A DNA stretch of 58,872 nt from Chitinophaga pinensis (GCA_945903305.1 CAMDOA010000010.1:1-58872), one strand, 5' to 3'; positions 26,980-35,506 are shown, counted from the first letter of the stretch. Program-made: numbers and translations. Notes: a model not told the origin generated them from the sequence alone.

Positions 26980-27960
26980 ATGATGGAACAGGAAACTTTA
27001 ACCATGCTCGAACAATACACCAACAAAGACATGAAGGAAACACGCGGCGGCTTTGGTGCCGGACTCGCGGAAGTTGCAAGAAAAAATTCAAAAGTGGTTG
27101 CACTCAGTGCAGACCTTGCTGGTTCTCTTCGCATGGATGAATTCATAAAAGAATTTCCTATGCGGTTTATTCAGGTGGGAATTGCTGAAGCAAACATGAT
27201 GGGTGTTGCAGCGGGATTAACCATTGGTGGAATGATTCCTTACACCGGAACCTTTGCAAATTTTTCTACCGGAAGAGTGTATGACCAGATTCGCCAGAGT
27301 ATTGCTTACTCAGGGAAGAATGTGAAAATATGTGCATCGCATGCGGGCTTAACATTGGGTGAAGACGGAGCCACTCACCAGATACTTGAAGACATTGGTC
27401 TAATGAAAATGTTGCCGGGCATGACGGTGATTGTGCCATGCGATTACAACCAAACGAAAGCCGCAACCATTGCCATTGCAGATTATGTGGGTCCGGTTTA
27501 TCTGCGCTTCGGCCGACCGAAAACTCCGAACATCACTACTGCCGAACAATTCATTATTGGAAAAGCACAGATGATGAGCGAAGGAAATGATGTCAGTATT
27601 TTCGCTTGTGGTCACCTGGTTTGGAAAGCAATTGAAGCGGCAAAAATTCTCGCAGCAAAAAATATTTCGTGCGAGGTGATAAACATTCATACCATAAAAC
27701 CATTGGATGAAGAAGCGATTCTGAATTCGGTGCGCAAAACAAAATGTTGTGTAACAGCAGAAGAACATCAGCAGTACGGCGGACTCGGTGAAAGCATTGC
27801 AGGAGTGCTCAGCAGAAATTTTCCGGCACACATTGAAATGGTTGCCGTGCAGGATTCATTCGGCGAAAGCGGAAAACCTGAAGAACTTTTAACCAAGTAC
27901 AATATTGATACACCAAATATTTTGGAGGCGGTTATGAATGTAGTTGGGAGAAAAGGATGA
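26980..27960 (+). CDS. Transketolase, C-terminal (pyrimidine-binding) subunit
   Basis: The 326-residue protein is the second half of the split transketolase. It has TRGGFGAGLAEVARKN, VVALSADLAGSLRMDEF, the segment with the catalytic glutamate GIAEANMMGVAAGLTIGG, TFANFSTGRVYDQIRQSIAY, SHAGLTLGEDGATHQ and a C-terminal transketolase domain with TAEEHQQYGGLGESIAGVL. It must pair with the product of 23075-23917 to be active. ATG codons at 26980, 26983 and 27004 are possible starts; the family usually begins only a few residues before the TRxGFG motif, so a later start is likely. The distance of 3 bases from the second VWA gene suggests co-expression. Confidence 0.94.
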   Translation: MMEQETLTMLEQYTNKDMKETRGGFGAGLAEVARKNSKVVALSADLAGSLRMDEFIKEFPMRFIQVGIAEANMMGVAAGLTIGGMIPYTGTFANFSTGRVYDQIRQSIAYSGKNVKICASHAGLTLGEDGATHQILEDIGLMKMLPGMTVIVPCDYNQTKAATIAIADYVGPVYLRFGRPKTPNITTAEQFIIGKAQMMSEGNDVSIFACGHLVWKAIEAAKILAAKNISCEVINIHTIKPLDEEAILNSVRKTKCCVTAEEHQQYGGLGESIAGVLSRNFPAHIEMVAVQDSFGESGKPEELLTKYNIDTPNILEAVMNVVGRKG

Positions 27961-28000
27961 TTTAATGAATTGATATTTTTCAATTCTTTTTTTTCTTTTT

Positions 28001-28033
28001 AAACCTTCTTACCGTAACAAAGTCAGAAGGTTT
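28001..28033. repeat. Inverted repeat between the transketolase C gene and the sigma factor gene
   Basis: AAACCTTCT and AGAAGGTTT form a perfect 9-bp stem around a 15-base loop. There is no T-run directly after it on either strand, so it is either a weak terminator or a leader structure of the sigma factor gene 22 bases downstream. Confidence 0.45.
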
Positions 28034-28055
28034 CTTCATGCAAAATCATTTTTGA

Positions 28056-28607
28056 ATGACGCTACAGATAACCGATGCAGAATTATTAATGCAGTTTCGC
28101 ACAACTGACCGGCGCGAGGAGAGTTATACCATTCTCATTCGTCGGTATCAGGAGCGGCTGTACTGGCACATCAGAAGAATTGTGATTGACCATGATGATG
28201 CAAATGATATTCTGCAAAATGTTTTTATCAAAGTGTGGAAGAGCTTGGATGGTTTTCGTGAAGACTCGCAACTGTTTACCTGGCTGTACCGGATTGCAAC
28301 AAACGAAAGCATCACTTTTTTAAACAGCAAGAAGAAACGATTTTATCTTCCGATTGAAGATGTCACCAAGGAATTAAAAAACAAACTCACCACTTCCGGA
28401 AATTTTTCCGAGAGCAAAACCGAATTGAAATTGCAGGAGGCCATTTTGAGTTTGCCTGAAAAACAACGGATAGTTTTTAATCTGCGCTACTACGACGAAA
28501 TGCCTTACGAAGAAATGAGTAGAGTGCTCGGCACATCAGAGGGCGCATTGAAAGCATCATTCCATCACGCAGTAAAAAAAGTAGAGAAGTTTTTACTCGC
28601 CGATTAA
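28056..28607 (+). CDS. RNA polymerase sigma factor, ECF type (sigma-70 family)
   Basis: The 183-residue protein has region 2 (LLMQFRTTDRREESYTILIR, then DHDDANDILQNVFIKVWKS and LFTWLYRIATNES) and region 4 (ILSLPEKQRIVFNLRYYDEM, then YEEMSRVLGTSEGALKASFH). Regions 1.1 and 3 are absent, which defines an ECF factor. It would direct transcription of an envelope or stress regulon. The next gene encodes a single-pass membrane protein that is the probable anti-sigma factor. CATTTTTG directly before the ATG resembles the -7 box, which would make the transcript nearly leaderless. Confidence 0.94.
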   Translation: MTLQITDAELLMQFRTTDRREESYTILIRRYQERLYWHIRRIVIDHDDANDILQNVFIKVWKSLDGFREDSQLFTWLYRIATNESITFLNSKKKRFYLPIEDVTKELKNKLTTSGNFSESKTELKLQEAILSLPEKQRIVFNLRYYDEMPYEEMSRVLGTSEGALKASFHHAVKKVEKFLLAD

Positions 28608-28648
28608 ACCATCGACCAACAAAAACATCAGAGTAACATCAACAGAAA

Positions 28649-29269
28649 ATGGAAAACAGGAACGAAATACTGAATGAATTAAAACAACTCTCTCCGCTTT
28701 TAGCTGAACGGAAAAAAGAGAATCTGTTTATTGTTCCCGAAAATTATTTCAGTGGGGTGGAAGAAAAAGTGATGGGAAAAATTTACGCTGAATCAGTGAG
28801 CGCTGAATTGCGGAACTCCGGGTTGAAAGAATTTAAAAAGCAGGAAGTGTTTGATGTGCCTTACGGATATTTCGAGCGATTGCCCAATGAAATTCTGCAA
28901 AAGACTTCGCGAAAAAAATCGCTTTCTGTTTTGGAAAGCGTGAATGAATATTTTCAATATTCTTTTCGCTTATCACATTTGTTTGCTGCAACACCAATGC
29001 TTGCCGTCATGATTTTAGCCATTGTTGTTTTAACAAAACCTGCTGATGTGATTGATACAAGTTCGCCGGTTGCGCAAGTAAGCAATGAAGAAATCACCAA
29101 TTACTTAACGGAAAATATTTCTTCGCTCGATGAAAGTTCTATTGTTGCACAAATGGATGATAATTCCATTTCAAAACTGTCATCAGGCATTGAACAGGAA
29201 AGTTCAGAATATGATGAACTGCTGATGGATGCAACACAAATTACCCTTGATGACATTCAAAATCTTTAA
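28649..29269 (+). CDS. Probable anti-sigma factor, single-pass membrane protein
   Basis: The 206-residue protein has a charged N-terminal region of about 110 residues, one membrane segment (about residues 111-129, LFAATPMLAVMILAIVVLT) and an acidic extracytoplasmic tail. The N-terminal part contains two related motifs, FIVPENYFSGVEEKVM and FDVPYGYFERLPNEIL. Location (41 bases after the ECF sigma gene), topology and size fit an anti-sigma factor that holds the sigma factor at the membrane. No named anti-sigma domain is recognised. The assignment is therefore mainly by context. Confidence 0.7.
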   Translation: MENRNEILNELKQLSPLLAERKKENLFIVPENYFSGVEEKVMGKIYAESVSAELRNSGLKEFKKQEVFDVPYGYFERLPNEILQKTSRKKSLSVLESVNEYFQYSFRLSHLFAATPMLAVMILAIVVLTKPADVIDTSSPVAQVSNEEITNYLTENISSLDESSIVAQMDDNSISKLSSGIEQESSEYDELLMDATQITLDDIQNL

Positions 29270-29289
29270 TCCATAAATAATTTTACAAA

Positions 29290-29784
29290 ATGAAAAAGAA
29301 CATTTTTTTAGTGACAATTGCGCTGATGAGTTTCGTGCTTGTAAAAGCACAACCCAGACCCGGCGGTGGCGACAAGAAAGAAAAAATTGAAGCCATAAAA
29401 ATCGGATACATCACCAAGCAGTTAGAACTCTCTGCTGATGAAGCAAAAGTTTTCTGGCCTGTTTACAATCAGTTCGATACAGAGATTGAAGTCATACGCA
29501 AAGCCAGAATATCAGAACTGATGGGTGCCAAAATTAATTTCGAATCAATGAGTGATGCTGATGTTGCAAAAACAATTGACAGCGAATTCAATTCGCAGCA
29601 ACAGGAACTCAACCTCAAAAAGAAATACAATGAAGAGTTTAAAAAAGTGTTGCCCGTAAAAAAAGTGGCGAGGTTTTGGGTGGCCGAACAAAAATTCAAA
29701 CTTTACTTGCTCGAACAATTAAAACAACAAAAGGAAAATGGAATGCCACCACCAAAAGGACCCGGCCCCGGCGGCCAGCATTAG
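29290..29784 (+). CDS. Spy/CpxP-like periplasmic stress protein
   Basis: The 164-residue exported protein has a signal peptide (MKKNIFLVTIALMSFVLVKA), a charged helical body (KIGYITKQLELSADEAKVFWPVYNQF split by a short turn, then AKTIDSEFNSQQQELNLKKK) and a proline/glycine-rich tail. The pattern of helices starting with an xLxLxxxEAxxFWPVYNxF box is that of the Spy/CpxP-like family linked to sigma/anti-sigma systems in Bacteroidota. A role as periplasmic chaperone or sensor feeding the ECF system is plausible. It starts 20 bases after the anti-sigma gene and is probably in the same operon. Confidence 0.78.
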   Translation: MKKNIFLVTIALMSFVLVKAQPRPGGGDKKEKIEAIKIGYITKQLELSADEAKVFWPVYNQFDTEIEVIRKARISELMGAKINFESMSDADVAKTIDSEFNSQQQELNLKKKYNEEFKKVLPVKKVARFWVAEQKFKLYLLEQLKQQKENGMPPPKGPGPGGQH

Positions 29785-29887
29785 ATTGTTGGCATACGAA
29801 ATGCAATTACATTAGCGTTTTTAAAACCGATACAACTTCATTCAAATTTTTTTCGTCTCATTAATCAATTGATAAAAATAAATAACC

Positions 29888-30742
29888 ATGAAAAAAGGAA
29901 TCTTAAAAATTTCGTTAATCGCTCTTTTGTTTAGTTCGGTTTTCACTTTCAACTCTTGTAAAAAAGAACAAAGCGATGACGATACTTCAGTTGCTTCAGA
30001 TAATTTTAAAGCAGAAAATGAATCGGACAGAATCTGGGATGCAGTAAATTCTTCCGCATATGAAAACAGCATATTGAAAACAGAAGAAGGAAATTTTGTT
30101 TTACTTCCATCATGTGCTGAAGTTTTTTTAGATACAATTCCGGATACAATTACCGGAGAAAAATCATTAACCATTTTATTTGATACCACTGCATCCAATG
30201 GGTGCTTGTGCAGTGGTTGGGATAACAAGTATCGCAAGGGAGCTATTAAGGCTACTTGGACAGGAAAATATCGCGACCCCGGAACAATCATCACTATCTC
30301 CACCATCAACTATTATGTAAATGGAGATAAATATGAATATCAAAAAACGGTAACTAATAATGGATTTAACGGAGCAGGGCATCTGACATATTCGATTAAT
30401 GTATCAGTTGCAAATATTTATTTTACCGACGGAACATCCATGAGCTGGACCTCGCAGCGAACACGCGAATGGATTGAAGGCGAGGGATCGCTTACACCCC
30501 TTGATGATATTTATTCAATCAACGGAAGTGCTGAAGGTATAAACAGAGCCGGCACTGCATTTACCGCCACTATTGTTAATCCATTAGTATTAGCTGTAGG
30601 TTGCCCTTATATTAAAAAGGGAATTATTGATATAACCCCTGACGGAAAACCGGTGCGCACTCTTGATTTTGGAACCGGCGGCTGCGACAATGAAGCCACC
30701 GTTGAAATTAATGGTGTGGTTTACAATATTGTTTTACAATAA
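29888..30742 (+). CDS. Lipoprotein of unknown function
   Basis: The 284-residue protein has a lipoprotein signal peptide with the cleavage site before Cys24 (FNSCKKEQSDDD). An acidic linker follows, then a beta-rich domain with three or four cysteines in conserved-looking places (LPSCAEVF, NGCLCSGW, AVGCPYIK, GGCDNEAT). The repeats of YSINVSVANIYFTDG-like strands suggest a beta sandwich. I recognise no family. It lies 103 bases after the Spy-like gene and may be the last member or a target of the ECF cluster. A weak hairpin at 30761-30797 follows. Confidence 0.7.
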   Translation: MKKGILKISLIALLFSSVFTFNSCKKEQSDDDTSVASDNFKAENESDRIWDAVNSSAYENSILKTEEGNFVLLPSCAEVFLDTIPDTITGEKSLTILFDTTASNGCLCSGWDNKYRKGAIKATWTGKYRDPGTIITISTINYYVNGDKYEYQKTVTNNGFNGAGHLTYSINVSVANIYFTDGTSMSWTSQRTREWIEGEGSLTPLDDIYSINGSAEGINRAGTAFTATIVNPLVLAVGCPYIKKGIIDITPDGKPVRTLDFGTGGCDNEATVEINGVVYNIVLQ

Positions 30743-30760
30743 AAATTTCCGATTTGAGTA

Positions 30761-30797
30761 ATGAGTCCTCTGTATAATAAGGGGGCTCATTTTATTT
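30761..30797 (+). terminator. Probable intrinsic terminator after the lipoprotein gene
   Basis: ATGAGTCCTC and GGGGGCTCAT pair over about ten bases with G-T pairs, around a 10-base loop, and are followed by TTTTATTTTAT. The stem is imperfect, so this is a moderate call. Confidence 0.55.
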
Positions 30798-30827
30798 TAT
30801 ACAACAACACAATCGGCATCAATTTTT

Positions 30828-31826
30828 TTACAGGCCTAACCAACTAAGCGCATTCTCTCGCATCAATTTATTTTGAATGTCAGGTGGATAATTTAATTGT
30901 TCAATTAATTTTCCAGGCATATGCTCACCAAGTGGAAAAGGATAATCGGTTCCGAGACAAATTTTATCGTTTCCAACCATTTTAATTATCAACTGAAACA
31001 TATCAGGGTCGTGAACTAATGAATCAAGCCAGAATTTCCCAAGATAATTTCTCGGATTAATTTTATTATCCACTGCTACTAAATCGGGCCGAACATTAAA
31101 ACCATGTTCAATACGACCCAGAGTAGCCGGGAATGAACCACCACCATGAGCAAACGCAACACGGAGTTTTGGAAATTTTTCAAATACGCCACCAAAAATC
31201 ATATTACATATTGCAAGCGATGTTTCAGCGGGCATTCCAACCAACCATGGAAGCCAGTATTTTGGCATTTTTTCTTTTCCCATCATATCCCAGGGGTGAA
31301 CAAAAATGGCGGCTCCTAATTCTTCAGCTGCCCCATACACAGGAAATAATTCGGGATCATTTAAATTCCAATCATTAATGTGAGAACCAATTTCAACACC
31401 GGGCATTTTTAAAGTTTTTACACAACGCTCTAATTCTTTTATTGCAAGTTCAGGAGATTGCAGTGGCAATGTGCCCAATCCTATGAAGCGATTCGGAAAT
31501 CTATTTACGACAGAAGCAATATGGTCGTTAAAAAAACGAGCTGTATCATAAGCATCCTGTGGTTTTGCCCAGTAATGAAATAAAACAGGAATGGTACTAA
31601 GCACCTGAACACCTACACCATGTTTATCGCAATCGAGTATGCGTACCTCCGGATCCCAGCAATTATGTTCTATCTCACGAAAAAATTTATCGTCAATCAT
31701 CATCTTAGCGCAGCATGGCCGGTGATGTTCCAGATGAATGAATCCTTTATATCCGAATTTATCGGCCCATCGCGGAACTTGCTCAGGAATTATATGAGTA
31801 TGTATATCAATTTTTCCAGCGTTCAT
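30828..31826 (-). CDS. 2-amino-3-carboxymuconate-6-semialdehyde decarboxylase (ACMSD)-type amidohydrolase
   Basis: The 332-residue protein matches ACMSD along its length. It has IDIHTHIIPEQ with metal ligands H9 and H11, the WDPEVRI and VQVLSTIPVLFHYWAKP segments, IGLGTLPLQSPELAIKELER, AAIFVHPWDM, YWLPWLVGMPAETSLAIC, VAFAHGGGSFP and CLGTDYPFPLGE. ACMSD decarboxylates the ring-cleavage product of 3-hydroxyanthranilate in tryptophan (kynurenine) catabolism, diverting it from NAD synthesis. The match to the vertebrate enzyme is strong from recall. No other kynurenine-pathway gene is in the window, so here the gene is an orphan. It has no strong promoter element nearby that I recognised. Confidence 0.9.
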   Translation of the reverse strand: MNAGKIDIHTHIIPEQVPRWADKFGYKGFIHLEHHRPCCAKMMIDDKFFREIEHNCWDPEVRILDCDKHGVGVQVLSTIPVLFHYWAKPQDAYDTARFFNDHIASVVNRFPNRFIGLGTLPLQSPELAIKELERCVKTLKMPGVEIGSHINDWNLNDPELFPVYGAAEELGAAIFVHPWDMMGKEKMPKYWLPWLVGMPAETSLAICNMIFGGVFEKFPKLRVAFAHGGGSFPATLGRIEHGFNVRPDLVAVDNKINPRNYLGKFWLDSLVHDPDMFQLIIKMVGNDKICLGTDYPFPLGEHMPGKLIEQLNYPPDIQNKLMRENALSWLGL

Positions 31827-32077
31827 AAATTATAAGGGTATTAATTAATTTTAAAAATGCAAGTAAAGAAAATAATTGCTGTTTAATTACTTGTTCTGAT
31901 TTTTTAATTTTATAAATAGATAACTTTAGATAATGGGTATTCAAATCGAATCAACAAAAATTAATATTATAAAGTCAACTATTAAATTCATTGGGTTAAA
32001 CATTGTTATTAAGAAAGTGTGAAGTGGAAACTGTATTTACTAATATCAAATCAACCAATCAACAAATAACTTTCTCC

Positions 32078-34933
32078 TCAATGCGCATCCAACCAATTCA
32101 CTCCAGTTCCCACTCCAACTTCAATGGGCACATCGAGTTCAATGGCGTGAATCATTTTTTCTTTGATGATGGGAATGATGATGTCCACTTCTGATTTGTG
32201 TGCATCAAACACCAACTCATCATGCACCTGCAAAGTCATTTTCGATTTGAAGTTTTGTTTGCGAAACTCTTTTTGAATGTTAATCATCGCCACCTTAATC
32301 ATGTCGGCTGCGGAACCTTGTATGGGAGCATTGATGGCATTGCGCTCTGCAAAGCCGCGCACGGTTTGATTGGCTGAGTTGATGTCGCGCAATTTTCTTC
32401 TGCGACCTAAAACAGTTTGAACATAACCGTGCTCGCGCGCAAACTGAATGTTGTCGTTCATCAGTTGGCGCACGCCCGGAAATTTCAGGTTGTAGTTGTC
32501 AATGATTTCTTTCGCTTCGGTGCGCGAGATTTTCAGATTCTGTGCGAGACCAAATGCCGTTTGTCCGTAAGCAATTCCGAAGTTCACGGCTTTCGCCCTG
32601 CCGCGCATGTCACGCGTCACATCAGCAATCGGCACATTAAAAACCTGCGATGCAGTAGCGGTGTGAATGTCGAGACCATCAGCAAATGCTTTCAGCATGT
32701 TTGTGTCGCGGCTCAACCCTGCGATAATGCGCAATTCGATTTGCGAATAGTCGGCGCTGAGCAAAACATAATCTGCATTGCGCGGAATGAATGCCTTGCG
32801 GATTTCCCGTCCGCGCTCAGTACGAATGGGAATGTTCTGAATGTTTGGATCGGTACTGCTCAACCTTCCTGTTGCAGCAACTGCCTGATTGAATGAGGTG
32901 TGAACTCTTCCGGTCTTTGGATTTATCAAAGATGGAATGGCATCAACATAAGTTGATTTTAGTTTGGTGAACTCTCGATAATCGAGCAGGTGATTCACAA
33001 TAGGATAATCTCCTGTGATTCGTGACAGGGTATCTTCATCGGTGGAGTATTGTCCGGTTTTAGTTTTTTTTCCTTCGTAAGGAATTTTCATTTTATCAAA
33101 AAGCACTTCGCCTAATTGTTTTGGTGATGCGAGATTGAAACGCACTCCTGCGTCTTTGTAAACTATTTCTTCAGTGAGTTTTATTTCTTCTTCTAATTTT
33201 TTTGAATAGTCATTTAAAAATATTTTATCAATCGCCACACCTTCAAATTCCATATCGCACAGTACATGCATCAATGGTATTTCTACTTCTTCAAATAATT
33301 TTTCCACTTCATTTTCTTTCAGCTTCAGGAAAAATATTCTTTCTAATTGCAAAGTCACATCGGCATCTTCCGCCGCGTAGTCTGAAACTTTCTGCACCTC
33401 AATGTCGCGCATGCTGAGTTGCTTTTTCCCCACGCCGATTAATTCCTTAATGGAAACAGGTTTGTAGTTCAGGTAAGTTTCAGAGAGATAATCCATGCCG
33501 TGTCGCATATCCGGCTCTATAAGATAGTGTGCGAGCATGGTGTCGAATAATTTTCCGTTCACTTTTATATTATACCATTTCAGCAACAGCATATCGTACT
33601 TAATATTTTGTCCGCTTTTGCCTATGTTTTCATTTTCTAAAATGGGCCGGAATTTATTGAGCAGATTTTGCGCCTCAGTTTTATCAGCCGAAACCGGAAC
33701 ATAAAATGCTTCCTTGGGTTTTACTGCGAATGATAAACCAACAACTTCAGCATTGTTTGCATCTACACCGGTGGTTTCAGTATCGAAACAAAATTCTTTT
33801 GCCGATGAAAGCAACTGCAATAAATCATTCAGTTTTTTTTCATCATCCACTAAAATATAATTGTGTTCAGTATTAGAAATGGAGTTGAGGTTCTTCGGAA
33901 TATTCTCTTCAGCATCTTCTGAAGTTGCAACATCATTTCCAAATAAATCTTTTTGTCCGCCGGAGACCGACTCGGTTTTTGCGTCGGAGACCGGCGTGGT
34001 ATTAGAAGCCGCATCGGTCTGAGCTTCTGCTTTCCCTACTAAAAATTTTTCGCCGAGAATTCTTTTTCCGAGCGTGCGGAATTCCAGGTCAATAAAAATC
34101 TCTGCAAGCTTTTCGCGATTGGGTTCTTCCATATCGAAGTTGTGTGCATCCCAATCTATCGGCACATCGAGAATGATGGTGGCGAGTTTCTTCGAGAGAA
34201 TGGCTTTGTCTTTATGCTCTTCCACTTTCTCTTTCAGTTTTCCTTTCAGTTTGTCAGTGTTCGCTAATAAGTTTTCGATGGTATCGAACTCTTTCAATAA
34301 TTTTTTTGCCGTTACCTCCCCCACGCCGGGAATGCCCGGAATGTTATCTACGGTATCGCCCATTAAACCAAGAATATCTACTACCTGATCTATTCGTTCG
34401 ATTTCCCATTTCGCTTTTATTTCAGGCACACCAAGTATCTGTTCCGGATTTCCGAACGCCGGAGGTTTCCAGATAAAAATATTTTCGCTCACCAACTGAC
34501 CGTAATCTTTATCGGGAGTTACCATGTAAACTTTAAATCCTTTTTGTTCCGCCACTTTTGCAAGAGTGCCAATCACATCATCTGCTTCGTATCCATCACA
34601 CTCAATAAGCGGAATGTTGAATGCACGAATAACATCCTTGATGTACGGAATGTTTGAAACCAAATCTTCGGGCGCTTCTTGTCGGTTCGCTTTATAATCA
34701 GCAAAATCGGTATGCCGTTCCGTTGGTGCTGCAGTATCAAAACACACTGCTATGTGTGATGGCTTTTCTTTTTTCAGCAAATCCAGAAGCGTGTTTGTGA
34801 ATCCTTGAATGGCCGAAGTGTTCATGCCTTTCGAGTTGATAAGAGGATTTTTTGCGAATGCATAGTATGCTCGAAAGATGAGCGCGAACGCATCGAGCAG
34901 AAATAATCTTTTGTCTTCGGGGTTTCCGTTCAT
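32078..34933 (-). CDS. polA: DNA polymerase I
   Basis: The 951-residue repair and Okazaki-fragment polymerase has all three parts. The 5' nuclease is residues about 1-290 (LFLLDAFALIFRAYYAF, DGYEADDVIGTLA). The 3'-5' exonuclease is about 370-550, with its acidic residues intact (FCFDTETTGVDA), suggesting proofreading is active. The polymerase is about 570-951, with motif A LLSADYSQIELRI, motif B RGRAKAVNFGIAYGQ and motif C LQVHDELVFD. The linker between the nuclease domains, about residues 312-325, is encoded by a GC-rich palindrome (33958-33996) that looks inserted. A TAACTTTA sequence upstream is a one-mismatch -7 box. Confidence 0.97.
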   Translation of the reverse strand: MNGNPEDKRLFLLDAFALIFRAYYAFAKNPLINSKGMNTSAIQGFTNTLLDLLKKEKPSHIAVCFDTAAPTERHTDFADYKANRQEAPEDLVSNIPYIKDVIRAFNIPLIECDGYEADDVIGTLAKVAEQKGFKVYMVTPDKDYGQLVSENIFIWKPPAFGNPEQILGVPEIKAKWEIERIDQVVDILGLMGDTVDNIPGIPGVGEVTAKKLLKEFDTIENLLANTDKLKGKLKEKVEEHKDKAILSKKLATIILDVPIDWDAHNFDMEEPNREKLAEIFIDLEFRTLGKRILGEKFLVGKAEAQTDAASNTTPVSDAKTESVSGGQKDLFGNDVATSEDAEENIPKNLNSISNTEHNYILVDDEKKLNDLLQLLSSAKEFCFDTETTGVDANNAEVVGLSFAVKPKEAFYVPVSADKTEAQNLLNKFRPILENENIGKSGQNIKYDMLLLKWYNIKVNGKLFDTMLAHYLIEPDMRHGMDYLSETYLNYKPVSIKELIGVGKKQLSMRDIEVQKVSDYAAEDADVTLQLERIFFLKLKENEVEKLFEEVEIPLMHVLCDMEFEGVAIDKIFLNDYSKKLEEEIKLTEEIVYKDAGVRFNLASPKQLGEVLFDKMKIPYEGKKTKTGQYSTDEDTLSRITGDYPIVNHLLDYREFTKLKSTYVDAIPSLINPKTGRVHTSFNQAVAATGRLSSTDPNIQNIPIRTERGREIRKAFIPRNADYVLLSADYSQIELRIIAGLSRDTNMLKAFADGLDIHTATASQVFNVPIADVTRDMRGRAKAVNFGIAYGQTAFGLAQNLKISRTEAKEIIDNYNLKFPGVRQLMNDNIQFAREHGYVQTVLGRRRKLRDINSANQTVRGFAERNAINAPIQGSAADMIKVAMINIQKEFRKQNFKSKMTLQVHDELVFDAHKSEVDIIIPIIKEKMIHAIELDVPIEVGVGTGVNWLDAH
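33958..33996. repeat. Palindromic repeat inside polA
   Basis: CGCCGGAGACCGAC and GTCGGAGACCGGCG form a stem of 6 and 5 bp separated by an AGA/AGA internal loop, with an 11-base terminal loop. It is markedly more GC-rich than the surroundings and encodes part of the linker between the polA nuclease domains. Its TCCGCC core resembles the elements at 40875-40902 and 43298-43330. Confidence 0.7.
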
Positions 34934-34990
34934 TCTTAATAAAGTTATAAGTTGATTGGTTGATTAGTTATTAGAAACATTGATTGACAA

Positions 34991-35008
34991 TCTGAGTTTG
35001 TCGACGAG
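34991..35008 (+). repeat. Dispersed repeat of the CTGAGCTTGTCGAAG family, diverged copy
   Basis: TCTGAGTTTGTCGACGAG differs at two positions from the copies in the second VWA gene. It lies in the 144-base region between polA and the AhpD-like gene. Confidence 0.45.
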
Positions 35009-35077
35009 TGAGTGATTAGGGAATCGTGTGATTGGAAATTAGGGGATTCGGAAATTAATTTTTCAATCTTCATTCTT

Positions 35078-35428
35078 TCAATTTTTAATTTCATGTAAAG
35101 CTTCCCAATATTCAACTGCTCTTCGTGTGTGCGGAATCACGATGGTACCTCCAACAATATTTGCCACCGCAAACACTTCAAAAATTTCTTCAGTGGTTAC
35201 TCCTTCATCCTTGCACTTGCCCACATGATACTTGATGCAATCGTCGCAGCGCAAAACCATAGACGCAACCAATCCGAGCATTTCCTTTGTTTTCACAGGG
35301 AGCGCACCTTCCATGTAAGTGTTAGTGTCAAGATTGAAAAGGCGGTTGAGCACTTTGTTATTTCCTGCGGCAATCCGTTCATTCATTCGTGCGCGGTAAT
35401 CGTTAAAGTCTTTAACTAAATCACTCAT
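35078..35428 (-). CDS. Carboxymuconolactone decarboxylase/AhpD-like protein
   Basis: The 116-residue protein (start MSDLVKDFNDYRARM) carries the CMD/AhpD core: LPVKTKEMLGLVASMVLRCDDCIKYHV split over the CxxC motif RCDDCIKYH, with EIFEVFAVANIVGGTIVIPH following. AhpD-like proteins use the CxxC pair and the nearby His in thiol-based peroxide defence, and the pair is intact here. A longer frame from 35494 exists. Its extra codons overlap the hairpin terminator at 35480-35505, so I use the ATG at 35426-35428. Function is by family; the true substrate is not known. Confidence 0.88.
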   Translation of the reverse strand: MSDLVKDFNDYRARMNERIAAGNNKVLNRLFNLDTNTYMEGALPVKTKEMLGLVASMVLRCDDCIKYHVGKCKDEGVTTEEIFEVFAVANIVGGTIVIPHTRRAVEYWEALHEIKN

Positions 35429-35471
35429 GGTGTTTTTTATTTGAAGGTAAATGAAATCAGAAAGCAGTAAA

Positions 35472-35505
35472 TAAAAAAACCCCTGCCAAATCACTTCAGC
35501 AGGGG
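35472..35505 (-). terminator. Strong intrinsic terminator
   Basis: On the minus strand CCCCTGC, a 12-base loop and GCAGGGG are followed directly by seven T residues. It ends transcription coming from the EamA gene or from a small RNA encoded in 35507-35647. Confidence 0.9.
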
Positions 35506-35506
35506 C

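Noticed and set aside
27400-27831. Minus-strand frame of 143 residues opposite the transketolase C subunit
   Set aside because: It is cysteine-rich, has no domain and is antisense to conserved enzyme motifs.
23075-27960. A transketolase gene broken by insertion or frameshift
   Set aside because: Each half has the normal length and motifs of separately encoded N and C subunits, which is the usual state in this phylum; only the distance between them is odd.
29842-30309. Minus-strand frame of 155 residues opposite the lipoprotein gene
   Set aside because: The plus-strand frame has a lipoprotein signal and coding character; the antisense frame has none.
32417-32896. Plus-strand frame of 159 residues opposite polA
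   Set aside because: It lies entirely antisense to conserved polymerase motifs, with no plausible start context or known domain.
35429-35494. Longer N-terminus for the AhpD-like protein
   Set aside because: The extra codons lie in the intrinsic terminator hairpin and its T-run, so they are not expected to be transcribed as part of this gene.
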